This document shows positions 25,679 to 34,840 of a DNA stretch of 50,201 nucleotides, piece after piece. Made by a program: the position numbers and the translations under genes. Below the pieces are notes generated by a model. That model made no database searches. It saw only the letters and a list, made by a program, of their open reading frames with translations, and was not told where the DNA came from. How positions within the stretch are numbered: position 1 is the first letter of the stretch; every line of letters starts with the position of its first letter. Source of the stretch: Hallella mizrahii (GTDB lineage Bacteria; Bacteroidota; Bacteroidia; Bacteroidales; Bacteroidaceae); assembly GCF_009695775.1 (NCBI RefSeq), contig NZ_VUNG01000028.1:1-50201 (forward strand), in the 5' to 3' direction.

Positions 25679-25833
25679 CGAGGGGCGACAACTTCGGGCA
25701 TTGGTTCACCTACGGCTTATATGGCATCATCTGCGTCGTCGCTGCGCTCTTCGTGTGGAAACTCGTGCCGGAGACAAAGGGCAAGACACTGGAGGATATG
25801 TCGAACTTGTGGAGAAACAGAAGCAGACGTTAA
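25620..25833 (+). pseudogene. 3' remnant of an MFS sugar porter (XylE-like)
   Basis: In a frame shifted relative to the preceding lipoprotein, the sequence encodes about 70 residues ending in the last transmembrane helix and the hallmark C-terminus LVPETKGKTLEDM of the sugar porter family. NFIVSSSF at the left edge fits the start of that helix pair. The other 400 or so residues, the start codon and any promoter are missing. A hairpin terminator follows (25863-25919), as expected for an original gene end. It was probably a xylose or related sugar/H+ symporter. Confidence 0.75.
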
Positions 25834-25862
25834 CAGACGGCCCCGTTTTTCTTCGAGATAGA

Positions 25863-25919
25863 AAACCGCATTTGTGGCACCAGTGAGGAGCGCAAATGCG
25901 GTTTCATAGATGATTTTTT
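25863..25919 (+). terminator. Terminator after the transporter remnant
   Basis: AAACCGCATTTG (25863-25874) pairs perfectly with CAAATGCGGTTT (25893-25904). A run of six Ts follows at 25914-25919. Confidence 0.65.
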
Positions 25920-26171
25920 CAGTCTTTTACGCTTTTACCTCTTTACCCCTTTTCCTTAATTACAAAGTTACTACACAATCTCTCCGTTTCCAAATTCGTG
26001 GCTTCTATTGTGGTTAAAATCTGTTAACAACAAGCCCTAACCCTCATTTTGCTGAATTTATGGTTTGCGAGGGGCGTGATTATTATTCGCTCGAAGCAAA
26101 CATATTGTTTGGCAGGACAGACGTGCTCACTGCTCATTGCTCACTGTTCATTGCTCCTCTCATGCACTACA

Positions 26172-26409
26172 CCGCTACACTGCTACACCGCTACACCGCT
26201 ACATAAGGCCGATACAGACATGCGACGAGGAAAACACAGAAAATGAGACTATAGAGTAAAAATATACTATATATTATATTATTATTTAATATATTAAATA
26301 TTAGTATTTTATATTATTTGTTTGTTTTATCTTCTTATTTTACAAATCCGCTTATTCCGACATGCTATAGCTATAAATGTAGCGGTGTAGCGGTGTAGCA
26401 GTGTAGCGG
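26172..26409. repeat. 32-bp perfect inverted repeat of CTACACCG units around an AT-rich core
   Basis: 26172-26203 and 26378-26409 are exact reverse complements over 32 bp, each being about four copies of the octamer CTACACCG with one shared C-to-T variant. The 174-bp core is strongly AT-rich and includes the palindrome TTTAATATATTAAA at 26285-26298. No target-site duplication was seen. Confidence 0.8.
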
Positions 26410-26417
26410 ATGCTGTG

Positions 26418-26470
26418 GTGTCTTGAAGCATATTACTCCCCTCTCCTTGGAGAGGGGGCGGGGGTGAGGC
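26418..26470 (-). repeat. Palindromic gene-end repeat, single arm C
   Basis: This has the same right arm as copies A and B (GTGTCTTGAAGCATATTACT, then the CCTCTCC/GGAGAGG hairpin and GGGGGTGAGGC), with further degenerate GTGAGGC units to 26500. It follows the DUF5686 gene stop on the minus strand and probably acts as its terminator. Confidence 0.8.
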
Positions 26471-26507
26471 TGTTGGCGTGAGGCTGTTGGGTGATGAGGC
26501 TTTTTTT

Positions 26508-28565
26508 TTACCACTTTCTGAACAGCTCGAAACCGAACTTGCAGCCAAAGACGCGGTTGCCCCGTCCGTTGCTGGTGAAGAGTCCCACGGAAAACACTCG
26601 AGTCGTGAAGCCGTAGCCCACCTCGATGTAGGGATGGACATGATGGGCGTCGAGTGCCGAGACGTAGAAGCGCTCCATCTCGATGTAGTGGCCAGCCCAT
26701 GGCACCCATGAGAGAAAGAGCAGCGGGGACTCGTAGGTGAGGTTCATGCGGAGATAATAGTCGGAACTCTCATAGGTGGAGGAGCGCAACAACTCGAACT
26801 GTCCGCTCCAGTCGTCATTCCATCCGCCGGGGATATTGTTTTCCCTAAAGTTTTCATAGCTGAGGAAATAAGCTCTCTTTCCCTTGGAAGAGTAGAAGCC
26901 AAGTCCGCCATGGGCTTGCAGCGACTGCAGTCGGTTGAACCGGTAGATGTATTCTCCGTTCATCTCCCAACGCTCATAGGCCGTGTTGGAGCGTAGAATG
27001 CCTTTGAAAGACCGGTCATAGTCAATGGTGAAGATGGGTCCGTCCCATCCGCCGGGCCGGTATTGCAGTTGCACGGCAGGGGCGAAGGATCGGTAGGTGT
27101 CCGTCCATCCAAACCGTCGGAATTCCAGTTTGTTGACAGCGGTTCTCTGCTGAAAGAGTAATCCCAGCTGTATGCCGAAAATGCTGTTGGCGTCGTAGTT
27201 GAGCACCAGTCGTCCGTCGGCTTGCCGGAATTCATGGAGGCGGTCGAGAATCGTGGAGAGTTGGCTGGTGTCGGGCAATTCTTTTTGGATGTCATTCCGC
27301 ACCTTGTCGCTATGGATGTTGTTGCCGTTTCCTACTTCTAATTTCAAGTAAGCATTTTTGCGTTTATGGAAATAGTAGTAGAGTGGCACGCGCCAATAAA
27401 ACCGGTGCTGCTTGAAGGCGTAACCGCCTCGGAATCTCAATGTGATTTCCTTCTGATCAGAGAACTGGTAGTTGCCACGGAGATCAATCTTATAGGTGAT
27501 GCCGCGGTTGTGGTCGTAGCTCATATAAAGAGGATTGAGCACAGGGTTGAGTCGGATATAGCCTTGGTTGTTGACGCCAAAGTTTGACTTGAAGCGGTTG
27601 AGGGCGTTGTTGCCGATGACATCCCACAGCACATCCTTGACAAAGTCGTGTTTCTTGGGCATATTGACCTTTGTGAGCTCCACGGAATCTCTTTTGTATT
27701 TCTCGGTGAACATCTGGGTATAGAGCTGCAGCTCTTTGGGTGAGAGCGTGTCGGGTCGCAAGGACGACATGAGCTCATAGTCATCGCGCTTGGGGAAGGA
27801 GTCCACGGGAGGCTTCGGTCGGTGATAGCAGGCCAGCGCTTGCGCCCTGAGTTTGTTGCCGAGCAGGCCGAACCGGGTCTCAGCCTCACATTGCTGTGGC
27901 AACAGGGTGGTGAAGCCCTTATCGCCGGGTGTGATGTTGAGCGTGAAGTCGATCATGTCGTATTCGCCTTTCAGCGTGCAGCGGAGGACGCGGCCAGTGT
28001 AGTAGTCGACCAGTGCCTCCCCGCTGACCAGTTGCGTGTTGTCGCGGCGTGGGCGAAAGGTGATGCGTGCGGTGCCGTTGAGGAGAAAGGCCACCCGATA
28101 GCGATAGAACTTGCGGTTGTCGGCATGGAAAGGCGAGAGGAGATAGTTCTCGATGATGGTCGTGTTGTAGATGTTGGGGTAGAGATAGCTCAGCACCCGG
28201 TCCCAGGCCTGCCGTCCGCGCGGTATCGTCGTAGTGTGCAAGAGCACTTGAGTGTCGGATCGTCTGCGCTTGTAGATGTTGTTTGAGAAAGTCTCGCTGA
28301 TATAGTGGCGGTTATGTCCATGAGCGATGACATAGAGCGATGGCACCAGCATGAGCAGCGGGTTTTTCTTGTCGATGTCTATCGTGAAGCGGTTGTAAGC
28401 ATAGGTGGCGTAGCCCTGCATGTGTGTGGTATCCACCGTGGCGGCATAGTGAAACACCCGATGCAGCAGTGCTGTGTCAGCGCGCTCTCTTGCCCTCAAT
28501 GGCAGTGCCATGAGAGCGAAGAAAGCAAGGATCAGAATCTGATGCCAGCCACGATGAATGTTCAT
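26508..28565 (-). CDS. DUF5686-family outer-membrane protein
   Basis: A 685-residue protein with a signal peptide (about residues 1-25, ending LPLRARE). A central region with MLVPSLYVIAHG, NNIYKRRRSDTQ and LNGTARITFRPRR, followed by many alternating beta strands to the C-terminus (about 330-685), fits the DUF5686 family of Bacteroidota. The second half is predicted to be an outer-membrane barrel. Many members carry an N-terminal carboxypeptidase-like regulatory domain, which is absent here. Its function is unknown. It lies 36 bp after the ABC-F gene and is probably the last gene of the engB operon, ending at the palindromic repeat arm C. Confidence 0.78.
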   Translation of the reverse strand: MNIHRGWHQILILAFFALMALPLRARERADTALLHRVFHYAATVDTTHMQGYATYAYNRFTIDIDKKNPLLMLVPSLYVIAHGHNRHYISETFSNNIYKRRRSDTQVLLHTTTIPRGRQAWDRVLSYLYPNIYNTTIIENYLLSPFHADNRKFYRYRVAFLLNGTARITFRPRRDNTQLVSGEALVDYYTGRVLRCTLKGEYDMIDFTLNITPGDKGFTTLLPQQCEAETRFGLLGNKLRAQALACYHRPKPPVDSFPKRDDYELMSSLRPDTLSPKELQLYTQMFTEKYKRDSVELTKVNMPKKHDFVKDVLWDVIGNNALNRFKSNFGVNNQGYIRLNPVLNPLYMSYDHNRGITYKIDLRGNYQFSDQKEITLRFRGGYAFKQHRFYWRVPLYYYFHKRKNAYLKLEVGNGNNIHSDKVRNDIQKELPDTSQLSTILDRLHEFRQADGRLVLNYDANSIFGIQLGLLFQQRTAVNKLEFRRFGWTDTYRSFAPAVQLQYRPGGWDGPIFTIDYDRSFKGILRSNTAYERWEMNGEYIYRFNRLQSLQAHGGLGFYSSKGKRAYFLSYENFRENNIPGGWNDDWSGQFELLRSSTYESSDYYLRMNLTYESPLLFLSWVPWAGHYIEMERFYVSALDAHHVHPYIEVGYGFTTRVFSVGLFTSNGRGNRVFGCKFGFELFRKW

Positions 28566-28601
28566 AACCGATTTCTTTTCTCTTTCCGGTTCGAAAAATG
28601 C

Positions 28602-30395
28602 TTAGTTATCCAATTCGCTCAGTTCCAGCCATCTCATGCTCTTCTCATCAAGTTCATCTTTAAGCTTAGGCAGGCGTTTGCTTTTCTCTGTGAGCTCCTC
28701 TACGGAGAGCTGTCCGCTGCAGAGTTGCGTCTCCAGCAGCTTCTGCTCGTTTTCCAATTTCTCGATGTCGGCGGTGAGCTGCTCAAACTCTCGTTTTTCC
28801 TTGTAGCTCATGCGGCGTCGGGTGTCGTGGTGATAGTCTTTCTTTGCGGGAGCTTTGTCGGCCCTGCTCTTCTCTTTCTCGCTGTCCTCTTTTGATTTCA
28901 GCGCGCTCCATTCGCGATACTGCGTGTAGTTGCCGGGGAAGTCCTTGACGACGCCCTCTCCCTTGAAGATGAGCAGATGGTCCACGACCTTGTCCATGAA
29001 GTAGCGATCGTGGCTGACCACGATGACACAGCCTGGGAAGTCTTCGAGATATTGTTCCAGCACCTGCAGGGTCTGGATGTCGAGGTCGTTGGTAGGCTCG
29101 TCGAGCACCAGGAAGTTGGGATTGCGCATGAGTACGGTGCAGAGGTAGAGCTTGCGGCGTTCGCCACCGCTGAGCTTGTAGACATAGTTGTGCTGCTGCT
29201 CCGGTGTGAACATGAAATAGTTGAGAAACTGCGAGGCCGTCATGTGTCGTCCCCCGCCGAGATCGATGTAGTCGGCAATGTCGGTGATGACATCGATGAC
29301 CTTCTCGTCATTGTTGAATTGCAGCCCCTCTTGGGAGAAATAGCCGAAGCGCACCGTCTCGCCAATGTCGAACTTTCCGGAATCCGGCGGCACGATGCCC
29401 AAGAGCATCTTGATGAAGGTAGACTTGCCGGTGCCGTTGTTGCCGACAATGCCCATTTTCTCGAATCGGGCAAAGTTATAGTAGAAGTTGTCGAGGATGA
29501 TCTTCTCGTTGCCCTTCGAGTCGGTGAATTTTTTTGAGACATATTGGCACTCAAAGATTTTCGAGCCAATATATACGTTGCTGGCCTTGAGCCTCATCTG
29601 GCGTTCCTCGATGCGCTGGTGGGCTTTGGCCTGCAGGTCGTAGAAGGCCTCCTCGCGGTAGCGCGCCTTGTGGCCACGGGCTTGTGGCATACGCCGCATC
29701 CACTCCAGTTCGGTGCGATATAGATTTTTTGCTCGTGCTATCTCAGCGGTCTGATTTTCAATGCGTTCCTGCCGCTTCTCTAAATAATAACTATAATTGC
29801 CGTGATAGGAATAAATCGTCTCGTTGTCGAGTTCCAGGATCACTTGGCAGACATGGTCGAGGAAATAGCGGTCGTGTGTCACCATCAGCAATGTGAGCGT
29901 GGAGCGTGACAGATAGCCCTCCAGCCAAACGATCATCTCAAGGTCGAGATGGTTGGTCGGCTCGTCGAGGATGAGGAAGTCGGGCTCGTTGAGCAGGGCG
30001 TTGGCAAGCGCCACACGCTTCTGCTGTCCGCCGCTGAGTTGTCCCATGGGCTGGTCGAGATCGGTGATGTGCAGCTGGGTGAGGATTTGCTTGGCTCTGA
30101 GGATTTTGTCGGGATTTCCCTCATGATTGAAGCAAGCGTCGAGCACGCTCTCCTCAGCGTCGAACTTAGGAGTCTGCTCCAGGAATCCGATGCGTATGTC
30201 GTTGCGATAGATGATCTGTCCCTCGTCATAGCCTTCTTTTCCTGCGAGAATCTCCAGGAGCGTAGACTTTCCGGTGCCATTCTTGGCGATGAGTCCTACT
30301 TTCTGCCCTTCGCCTACCGAGAAGCAGATATTGCGGAACAGCACCTGCGCGCCGAAGGATTTGGTGAGATTTTGTACGTCTAAATAAGGTGTCAT
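28602..30395 (-). CDS. ABC-F ATPase, Uup-like
   Basis: A soluble 597-residue protein with two ABC ATPase domains and no membrane helices; ABC-F proteins act on ribosomes and translation. Domain 1 has Walker A AKNGTGKST (37-45) and signature LSGGQQKRV with DEPTNHLD; domain 2 has GNNGTGKST and LSGGERRKL with DEPTNDLD. A linker and a C-terminal Lys/Glu-rich coiled coil (about 525-597) are as in Uup. The ATG at 30395 is used because MTPYLDVQNLTKSFG is the family start; the frame is open 48 codons upstream but overlaps engB. It lies 14 bp after engB. A resistance role cannot be excluded but is not indicated. Confidence 0.92.
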   Translation of the reverse strand: MTPYLDVQNLTKSFGAQVLFRNICFSVGEGQKVGLIAKNGTGKSTLLEILAGKEGYDEGQIIYRNDIRIGFLEQTPKFDAEESVLDACFNHEGNPDKILRAKQILTQLHITDLDQPMGQLSGGQQKRVALANALLNEPDFLILDEPTNHLDLEMIVWLEGYLSRSTLTLLMVTHDRYFLDHVCQVILELDNETIYSYHGNYSYYLEKRQERIENQTAEIARAKNLYRTELEWMRRMPQARGHKARYREEAFYDLQAKAHQRIEERQMRLKASNVYIGSKIFECQYVSKKFTDSKGNEKIILDNFYYNFARFEKMGIVGNNGTGKSTFIKMLLGIVPPDSGKFDIGETVRFGYFSQEGLQFNNDEKVIDVITDIADYIDLGGGRHMTASQFLNYFMFTPEQQHNYVYKLSGGERRKLYLCTVLMRNPNFLVLDEPTNDLDIQTLQVLEQYLEDFPGCVIVVSHDRYFMDKVVDHLLIFKGEGVVKDFPGNYTQYREWSALKSKEDSEKEKSRADKAPAKKDYHHDTRRRMSYKEKREFEQLTADIEKLENEQKLLETQLCSGQLSVEELTEKSKRLPKLKDELDEKSMRWLELSELDN

Positions 30396-30409
30396 GATTT
30401 TTGTGAATT

Positions 30410-31012
30410 TCAACCTTTGATTTCCTTGAGGATCTCGTCGATGTAGTTGAGGACCTCGTCTTTTCCCGTTTTCTTTTCCGAGCTGGTGATGAAATAGGGT
30501 GGAAGCGTCTCCCAAGTGTCGAGCAAGGCGTCCATCCACTGCTTGACATTGCCCTTGGCTTTCACTGGTCCGAGCTTGTCAGCTTTTGTGAAGACGATAG
30601 AGAAGGGGATGCCACTCGCGCCGAGCCAGTCGACAAACTCGCGGTCGATCTTCTGCTGCTCGTGGCGGATGTCGATGAGCACAAAGACGTTGCAGAGCTG
30701 CTCACGCTGAAGGATATAGGAGCGTATCATCTTGTCGAGCTTGTCCTGTACGGTCTTGGAGCGTTTGGCATAGCCGTATCCGGGGAGGTCGACGAGATAC
30801 CATTCGTTGTTGATGATGAAATGGTTGATGAGCAGCGTCTTACCGGGAGTGGCGGAAGTCTTTGCCAAACCTTTGTGGTTGCAGAGCATGTTGATGAGAC
30901 TCGACTTGCCGACATTGCTTCGTCCGATGAAGGCAAATTCCGGCTTGTTGTCTTTGGGACACAGCGACACTGTGGGTGCTGAGATGACAAATTGGGCTTT
31001 CTTGATGTCCAT
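30410..31012 (-). CDS. engB: Ribosome biogenesis GTP-binding protein EngB/YsxC
   Basis: A 200-residue essential-type GTPase for large-subunit assembly. G1 is [12 protein letters not shown], switch/G3 is [12 protein letters not shown] and G4 is TKADK, all intact. The start at 31012 gives [13 protein letters not shown]; ten further upstream codons overlap the promoter. It heads a minus-strand operon with the ABC-F and DUF5686 genes and is transcribed away from ileS. Confidence 0.95.
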   Translation of the reverse strand: MDIKKAQFVISAPTVSLCPKDNKPEFAFIGRSNVGKSSLINMLCNHKGLAKTSATPGKTLLINHFIINNEWYLVDLPGYGYAKRSKTVQDKLDKMIRSYILQREQLCNVFVLIDIRHEQQKIDREFVDWLGASGIPFSIVFTKADKLGPVKAKGNVKQWMDALLDTWETLPPYFITSSEKKTGKDEVLNYIDEILKEIKG

Positions 31013-31029
31013 AGCTGAATGTTTTTGTG

Positions 31030-31060
31030 CAAAGATACTCATTTTTAACTAAAAAGCAAT
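31030..31060 (-). promoter_or_regulatory. Promoter of the engB operon
   Basis: On the minus strand ATTG (31060-31057), 19 bp and TATCTTTG (31037-31030). It lies back to back with the ileS promoter. Confidence 0.65.
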
Positions 31061-31066
31061 GATAGT

Positions 31067-31098
31067 TTTGTGGGAAACCTATTTTTTTACTACCTTTG
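31067..31098 (+). promoter_or_regulatory. Promoter of ileS
   Basis: TTTG (31067-31070), a 20-bp spacer and TACCTTTG (31091-31098), with a leader of about 34 nt. Confidence 0.75.
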
Positions 31099-31138
31099 CG
31101 CAAGAATATTAATACAAGGTAAAGAAAGAGAATCATTT

Positions 31139-34100
31139 ATGTCTAAGAGATTTGCCGAACATACCGGTCTCGATCTGACGAAGATCAACGACGAGGTGTT
31201 GAAGGAATGGGAGAAGAACGACATCTTCCACAAGAGTATTGATGAGAGAGAGGGATGCCCTCAGTTTATCTTCTTCGAGGGTCCTCCATCGGCCAATGGT
31301 CATCCCGGTATCCACCATGTGCTGGCACGCAGCATCAAGGATACCTTTAACCGCTACAAGACCATGCAAGGCTTTCAGGTGAAGCGTAAAGCCGGATGGG
31401 ATACACACGGACTGCCTGTGGAGCTCGGTGTGGAGAAGGAATTGGGCATCACTAAAAAAGATATCGACAACAAGAAATCTGATAAGTACATCTCGGTGGA
31501 GGACTATAACCATAAGTGCCGTGAAAACGTGATGAAGTTTACGGCTGAGTGGCGCGAGCTGACCGAGAAGATGGGATATTTCGTCGATTTGGATCATCCC
31601 TATGTCACTTATCACAATAAATACATTGAGACGCTGTGGTGGTTGCTCAAGCAACTCTATAACAAGGGTCTGCTCTATAAGGGCTACACCATCCAGCCGT
31701 ATTCACCGGCTGCCGGTACTGGACTGTCGAGTCATGAGCTCAACCAGCCGGGATGCTATCGCGATGTTAAGGACACCACCGTCACGGCGCAGTTCCTCAT
31801 CACGGATCCGAAAGCCGAGTGGACAAAGTGGGGTAAGCCTTACTTCATCGCTTGGACCACCACGCCGTGGACACTACCTTCAAACATCGCACTGTGTGTG
31901 GGCCCCAACATCGACTATGTAGCTGTGGAGACTTACAACCCCTACGATGGTGAGCCGATGACGCTCGTTATGGCAGAGGCTCGTCTGGGTGCTTACCTCA
32001 AAGCAGATCAGGAGTGCAAAGAGGGTGACCTGCCCACCTTTGACAAGGAGAAGAAGATCTGCCCTTGGAGAGTCGTTGACCGCATGAAGGGAAGTGAGCT
32101 CGTCGGAATGCACTATAGCCAGCTGATGAAATGGGTGAAGCCCTGCGAGAAAGTAGGGGAGTATCAGCCCGACTTCGTCAATGCTTATGCCGAGGCGCAT
32201 CCCGACAAGGTCTTCGTCGGTGAGAACGGCAAGGATCGTTTCGTGGAGATGGAGAGCGAGGCCTTCCGAGTTATCCCCGGTGACTATGTGACCACAGAGG
32301 ATGGTACCGGTATTGTGCACATCGCCTCTACCTTCGGTGCTGATGATGCCAAGGTTGCCAAGGATGCTCATGTGCCCGCTCTTTACTTGATCAACAAGAA
32401 GGGGGAGACACGTCCTATGGTGGATCTCCAAGGTAAATACTATGTGCTCGATGAACTCGACAAGAACTTCATAGAGCATTGCGTCGATGTGGAAGCTTAC
32501 GGACATCACGCCGGTGACTATGTCAAGAATTCCTATGATCCGAAGTATAATCCCAACGGAGTATGGGACAAGAAAGCGTCGGAGAAAGCCGATGACTTGA
32601 ATGTTATTATCTGCATGGAGATGAAGATGGAGGGCACTGCCTTCAAGATAGAAAAGCATGTCCACAACTATCCCCACTGCTGGCGCACCGACAAGCCAAT
32701 CCTCTATTATCCCCTCGACAGCTGGTTCATCCGTGACACGGCCAAGAAGCAGCGTATGGTGGAACTCAACAAGACCATCCACTGGAATCCGGAGTCTACG
32801 GGTACCGGTCGCTTTGGCAATTGGTTGGAGAACCTCAACGACTGGAATCTCAGCCGCTCACGCTTCTGGGGCACGCCGCTGCCTATTTGGCGTGACGAGA
32901 ACCGTGGCGAGAAGTGCATAGGCTCTGTTGAGGAACTCTACAACGAGATAGAGAAGTCTGTTGCTGCCGGTGTGATGAAGAGCAACCCACTCAAGGACAA
33001 GGGCTTTGTCGTGGGTGACTATTCTGAGGAGAACTACAACAAGATTGATCTTCACCGCCCGTACATCGACTATATTGTGCTCGTCAACGATGAGGGCAAA
33101 CCGATGTATCGTGAGAGTGATTTGATCGACGTGTGGTTTGATTCCGGTTCCATGCCTTATGCTCAGCAGCACTATCCCTTTGAGGGAGAGATCAATGCCG
33201 AGGGCTTGAAGAAGACGGGTAAGAGCGAAAGCGAATACCGCGACGAACTCATTCACAGTACCTACACGGGAACTCCCGTGCCACCGGCTTTCTTCCCTGC
33301 CGACTTCATCAATGAGGGCGTTGACCAGACACGCGGCTGGTTCTTCACGCTCCACGCCATCGCTACGATGGTCTTTGACTCCGTCGCCTTCAAGAATGTC
33401 ATCTCCTCAGGCCTCGTCCTCGATGCCAAGGGCAACAAGATGAGCAAGCACGTGGGCAATGTCACCGACCCCTTTGAGATGATCAACAAATACGGTGCTG
33501 ACCCCGTGCGCTTCTATATGATGACAAACAGCGAGCCGTGGGATAATCTGAAGTTCGACCCGAATGGCGTAGACGAGGTGCGCCGCAAATTCTTCGGCAC
33601 CTTATATAATACATATAGCTTCTTCGCCCTCTATGCCAATGTCGACGGCTATGATCTTGAGAATACTTCTTTGGAGGCTTCCAAGGAGCATCTCGTGGAG
33701 ATCGACCGCTGGATCCTCTCCAGCCTCAACACGCTCGTGAAGGGAGTGCGCCGTGAGCTCGATGGTTATGACCCGACACGCGCCGGACGTCTGATCGATG
33801 CCTTCGTCAACGACCACCTCAGCAACTGGTATGTGCGCCTCAACCGCAAGCGCTTCTGGGGTAAGGAGATGAGCGACGACAAGCTCGCCGCTTACAACAC
33901 GCTCTATACCTGCTTGATGACTGTGGCCAAGGTGCTTGCGCCCTTTGCCCCCTTCTCTGCTGACCAGCTCTATCACGATTTGGGCGGAAAGATGGAGAGC
34001 GTGCACCTCGAGTCGTTCCCCGTGGTCGACGAGAGCCTCATCGACACGGATTTGGAGCAGCGCATGGACATGGCACAGAAGATCACCTCGATGGTGCTGG

Positions 34101-34786
34101 CACTGCGCCGTAAGGTCAACATCAAGGTGCGTCAGCCGCTGCAGCAGATCCTGATCCCAGCTGTCGACGACAACCAGCGTAAGCATATCGAGGCTGTCAA
34201 AGACTTGATCATGAATGAGGTCAATGTCAAGGAACTCAACTTTGCCGAGGGACAAAGCATCTTGGTGAAGAAGGTGAAGTGCAACTTCCGTGTCATGGGC
34301 AAGAAGTTTGGCAAGCTGATGAAGGGTGTCGCTGCCAAGATGAACGGTCTGTCACAAGACGACATTGCGGCATTGGAGCGCGAGGGTAGCTTGAGCTTTG
34401 ATGTTGACGGACAAAATGTCACTGTCGACGCTGCTGATGTGGAGATCATCTCTGAGGATATCCCCGGATGGCTCGTCAGCAACGAGGGCAATCTGACGGT
34501 AGCTTTGGAAGTGGAGTTGACGCCAGAACTTCGCAATGAGGGTATGGCCCGTGAGCTTGTCAACCGCATTCAGAACCTGCGTAAGGAGACGGGCTTGCAG
34601 ATCACCGATCGCATCAACGTCACCGTAGCCCCCAATGCAGAGGTAGAGACCGCTGTGAAGTCTTTCGCTGACTACATCAAAGGCCAGGTGCTGGCCGACA
34701 GCATCACCGTGGCTGACAACGATGGCGTGGAGACAGATTTCGACAGCTTCAAGCTGAATATTAAAGTAGAAAAGGCAAATGCCTGA
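31139..34786 (+). CDS. ileS: Isoleucyl-tRNA synthetase with GXHH signature
   Basis: Charges tRNA-Ile. The 1215-residue length and sequence fit the eukaryote-like type 2 IleRS rather than the roughly 940-residue type 1. The class I signature normally HXGH appears as GIHH (residues 57-60, in PPSANGHPGIHH), with the first and third positions exchanged. KMSKH is normal (in KGNKMSKHVGN). An editing domain (about 200-500), the anticodon-binding domain and a C-terminal extension follow. The ATG at 31139 gives MSKRFAEHTG; upstream in-frame codons lie in the promoter. lspA follows after 54 bp; I recall a DksA/TraR-type gene at this spot in some relatives, and it is absent here. Confidence 0.95.
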   Translation: MSKRFAEHTGLDLTKINDEVLKEWEKNDIFHKSIDEREGCPQFIFFEGPPSANGHPGIHHVLARSIKDTFNRYKTMQGFQVKRKAGWDTHGLPVELGVEKELGITKKDIDNKKSDKYISVEDYNHKCRENVMKFTAEWRELTEKMGYFVDLDHPYVTYHNKYIETLWWLLKQLYNKGLLYKGYTIQPYSPAAGTGLSSHELNQPGCYRDVKDTTVTAQFLITDPKAEWTKWGKPYFIAWTTTPWTLPSNIALCVGPNIDYVAVETYNPYDGEPMTLVMAEARLGAYLKADQECKEGDLPTFDKEKKICPWRVVDRMKGSELVGMHYSQLMKWVKPCEKVGEYQPDFVNAYAEAHPDKVFVGENGKDRFVEMESEAFRVIPGDYVTTEDGTGIVHIASTFGADDAKVAKDAHVPALYLINKKGETRPMVDLQGKYYVLDELDKNFIEHCVDVEAYGHHAGDYVKNSYDPKYNPNGVWDKKASEKADDLNVIICMEMKMEGTAFKIEKHVHNYPHCWRTDKPILYYPLDSWFIRDTAKKQRMVELNKTIHWNPESTGTGRFGNWLENLNDWNLSRSRFWGTPLPIWRDENRGEKCIGSVEELYNEIEKSVAAGVMKSNPLKDKGFVVGDYSEENYNKIDLHRPYIDYIVLVNDEGKPMYRESDLIDVWFDSGSMPYAQQHYPFEGEINAEGLKKTGKSESEYRDELIHSTYTGTPVPPAFFPADFINEGVDQTRGWFFTLHAIATMVFDSVAFKNVISSGLVLDAKGNKMSKHVGNVTDPFEMINKYGADPVRFYMMTNSEPWDNLKFDPNGVDEVRRKFFGTLYNTYSFFALYANVDGYDLENTSLEASKEHLVEIDRWILSSLNTLVKGVRRELDGYDPTRAGRLIDAFVNDHLSNWYVRLNRKRFWGKEMSDDKLAAYNTLYTCLMTVAKVLAPFAPFSADQLYHDLGGKMESVHLESFPVVDESLIDTDLEQRMDMAQKITSMVLALRRKVNIKVRQPLQQILIPAVDDNQRKHIEAVKDLIMNEVNVKELNFAEGQSILVKKVKCNFRVMGKKFGKLMKGVAAKMNGLSQDDIAALEREGSLSFDVDGQNVTVDAADVEIISEDIPGWLVSNEGNLTVALEVELTPELRNEGMARELVNRIQNLRKETGLQITDRINVTVAPNAEVETAVKSFADYIKGQVLADSITVADNDGVETDFDSFKLNIKVEKANA

Positions 34787-34840
34787 TAATCAGATGATGA
34801 TTCATCTGTGAATACATCTGACAGTCTATATCATTTTATA

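Larger units (their letters stand above)
25834..26507. other. Gene-free stretch with terminator and several repeat types
   Basis: This 674-bp stretch holds a terminator (25863-25919), a TGCTCACTGCTCATT-type simple repeat (about 26123-26155), a 32-bp perfect inverted repeat made of CTACACCG units (26172-26203 and 26378-26409), a very AT-rich middle (about 26252-26340) and one arm of the gene-end palindrome (26418-26470). A 65-codon frame at 26049 is mostly repeat sequence and was not accepted as a gene. Confidence 0.7.

Noticed and set aside
26049..26246. 65-codon frame in the repeat-rich gap
   Set aside because: Half of it is translated simple repeat (CTACACCG and GCTCATT units), with no domain and no promoter.
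26252..26340. AT-rich palindromic stretch as a replication origin
   Set aside because: No DnaA-box cluster, no dnaA or partition genes nearby, and the neighbouring content is repeat debris.
28602..30395. ABC-F gene as an antibiotic-resistance determinant
   Set aside because: It sits in a housekeeping operon after engB and has Uup-like features; nothing in the sequence points to a resistance subgroup.
30396..30539. Longer N-terminus for the ABC-F protein
   Set aside because: The extra 48 codons run into engB in another frame; ABC-F proteins begin at the ATG at 30395.
31880..32782. 300-codon open frame on the minus strand inside ileS
   Set aside because: Antisense shadow of a well-supported synthetase gene, with no start context or domain.
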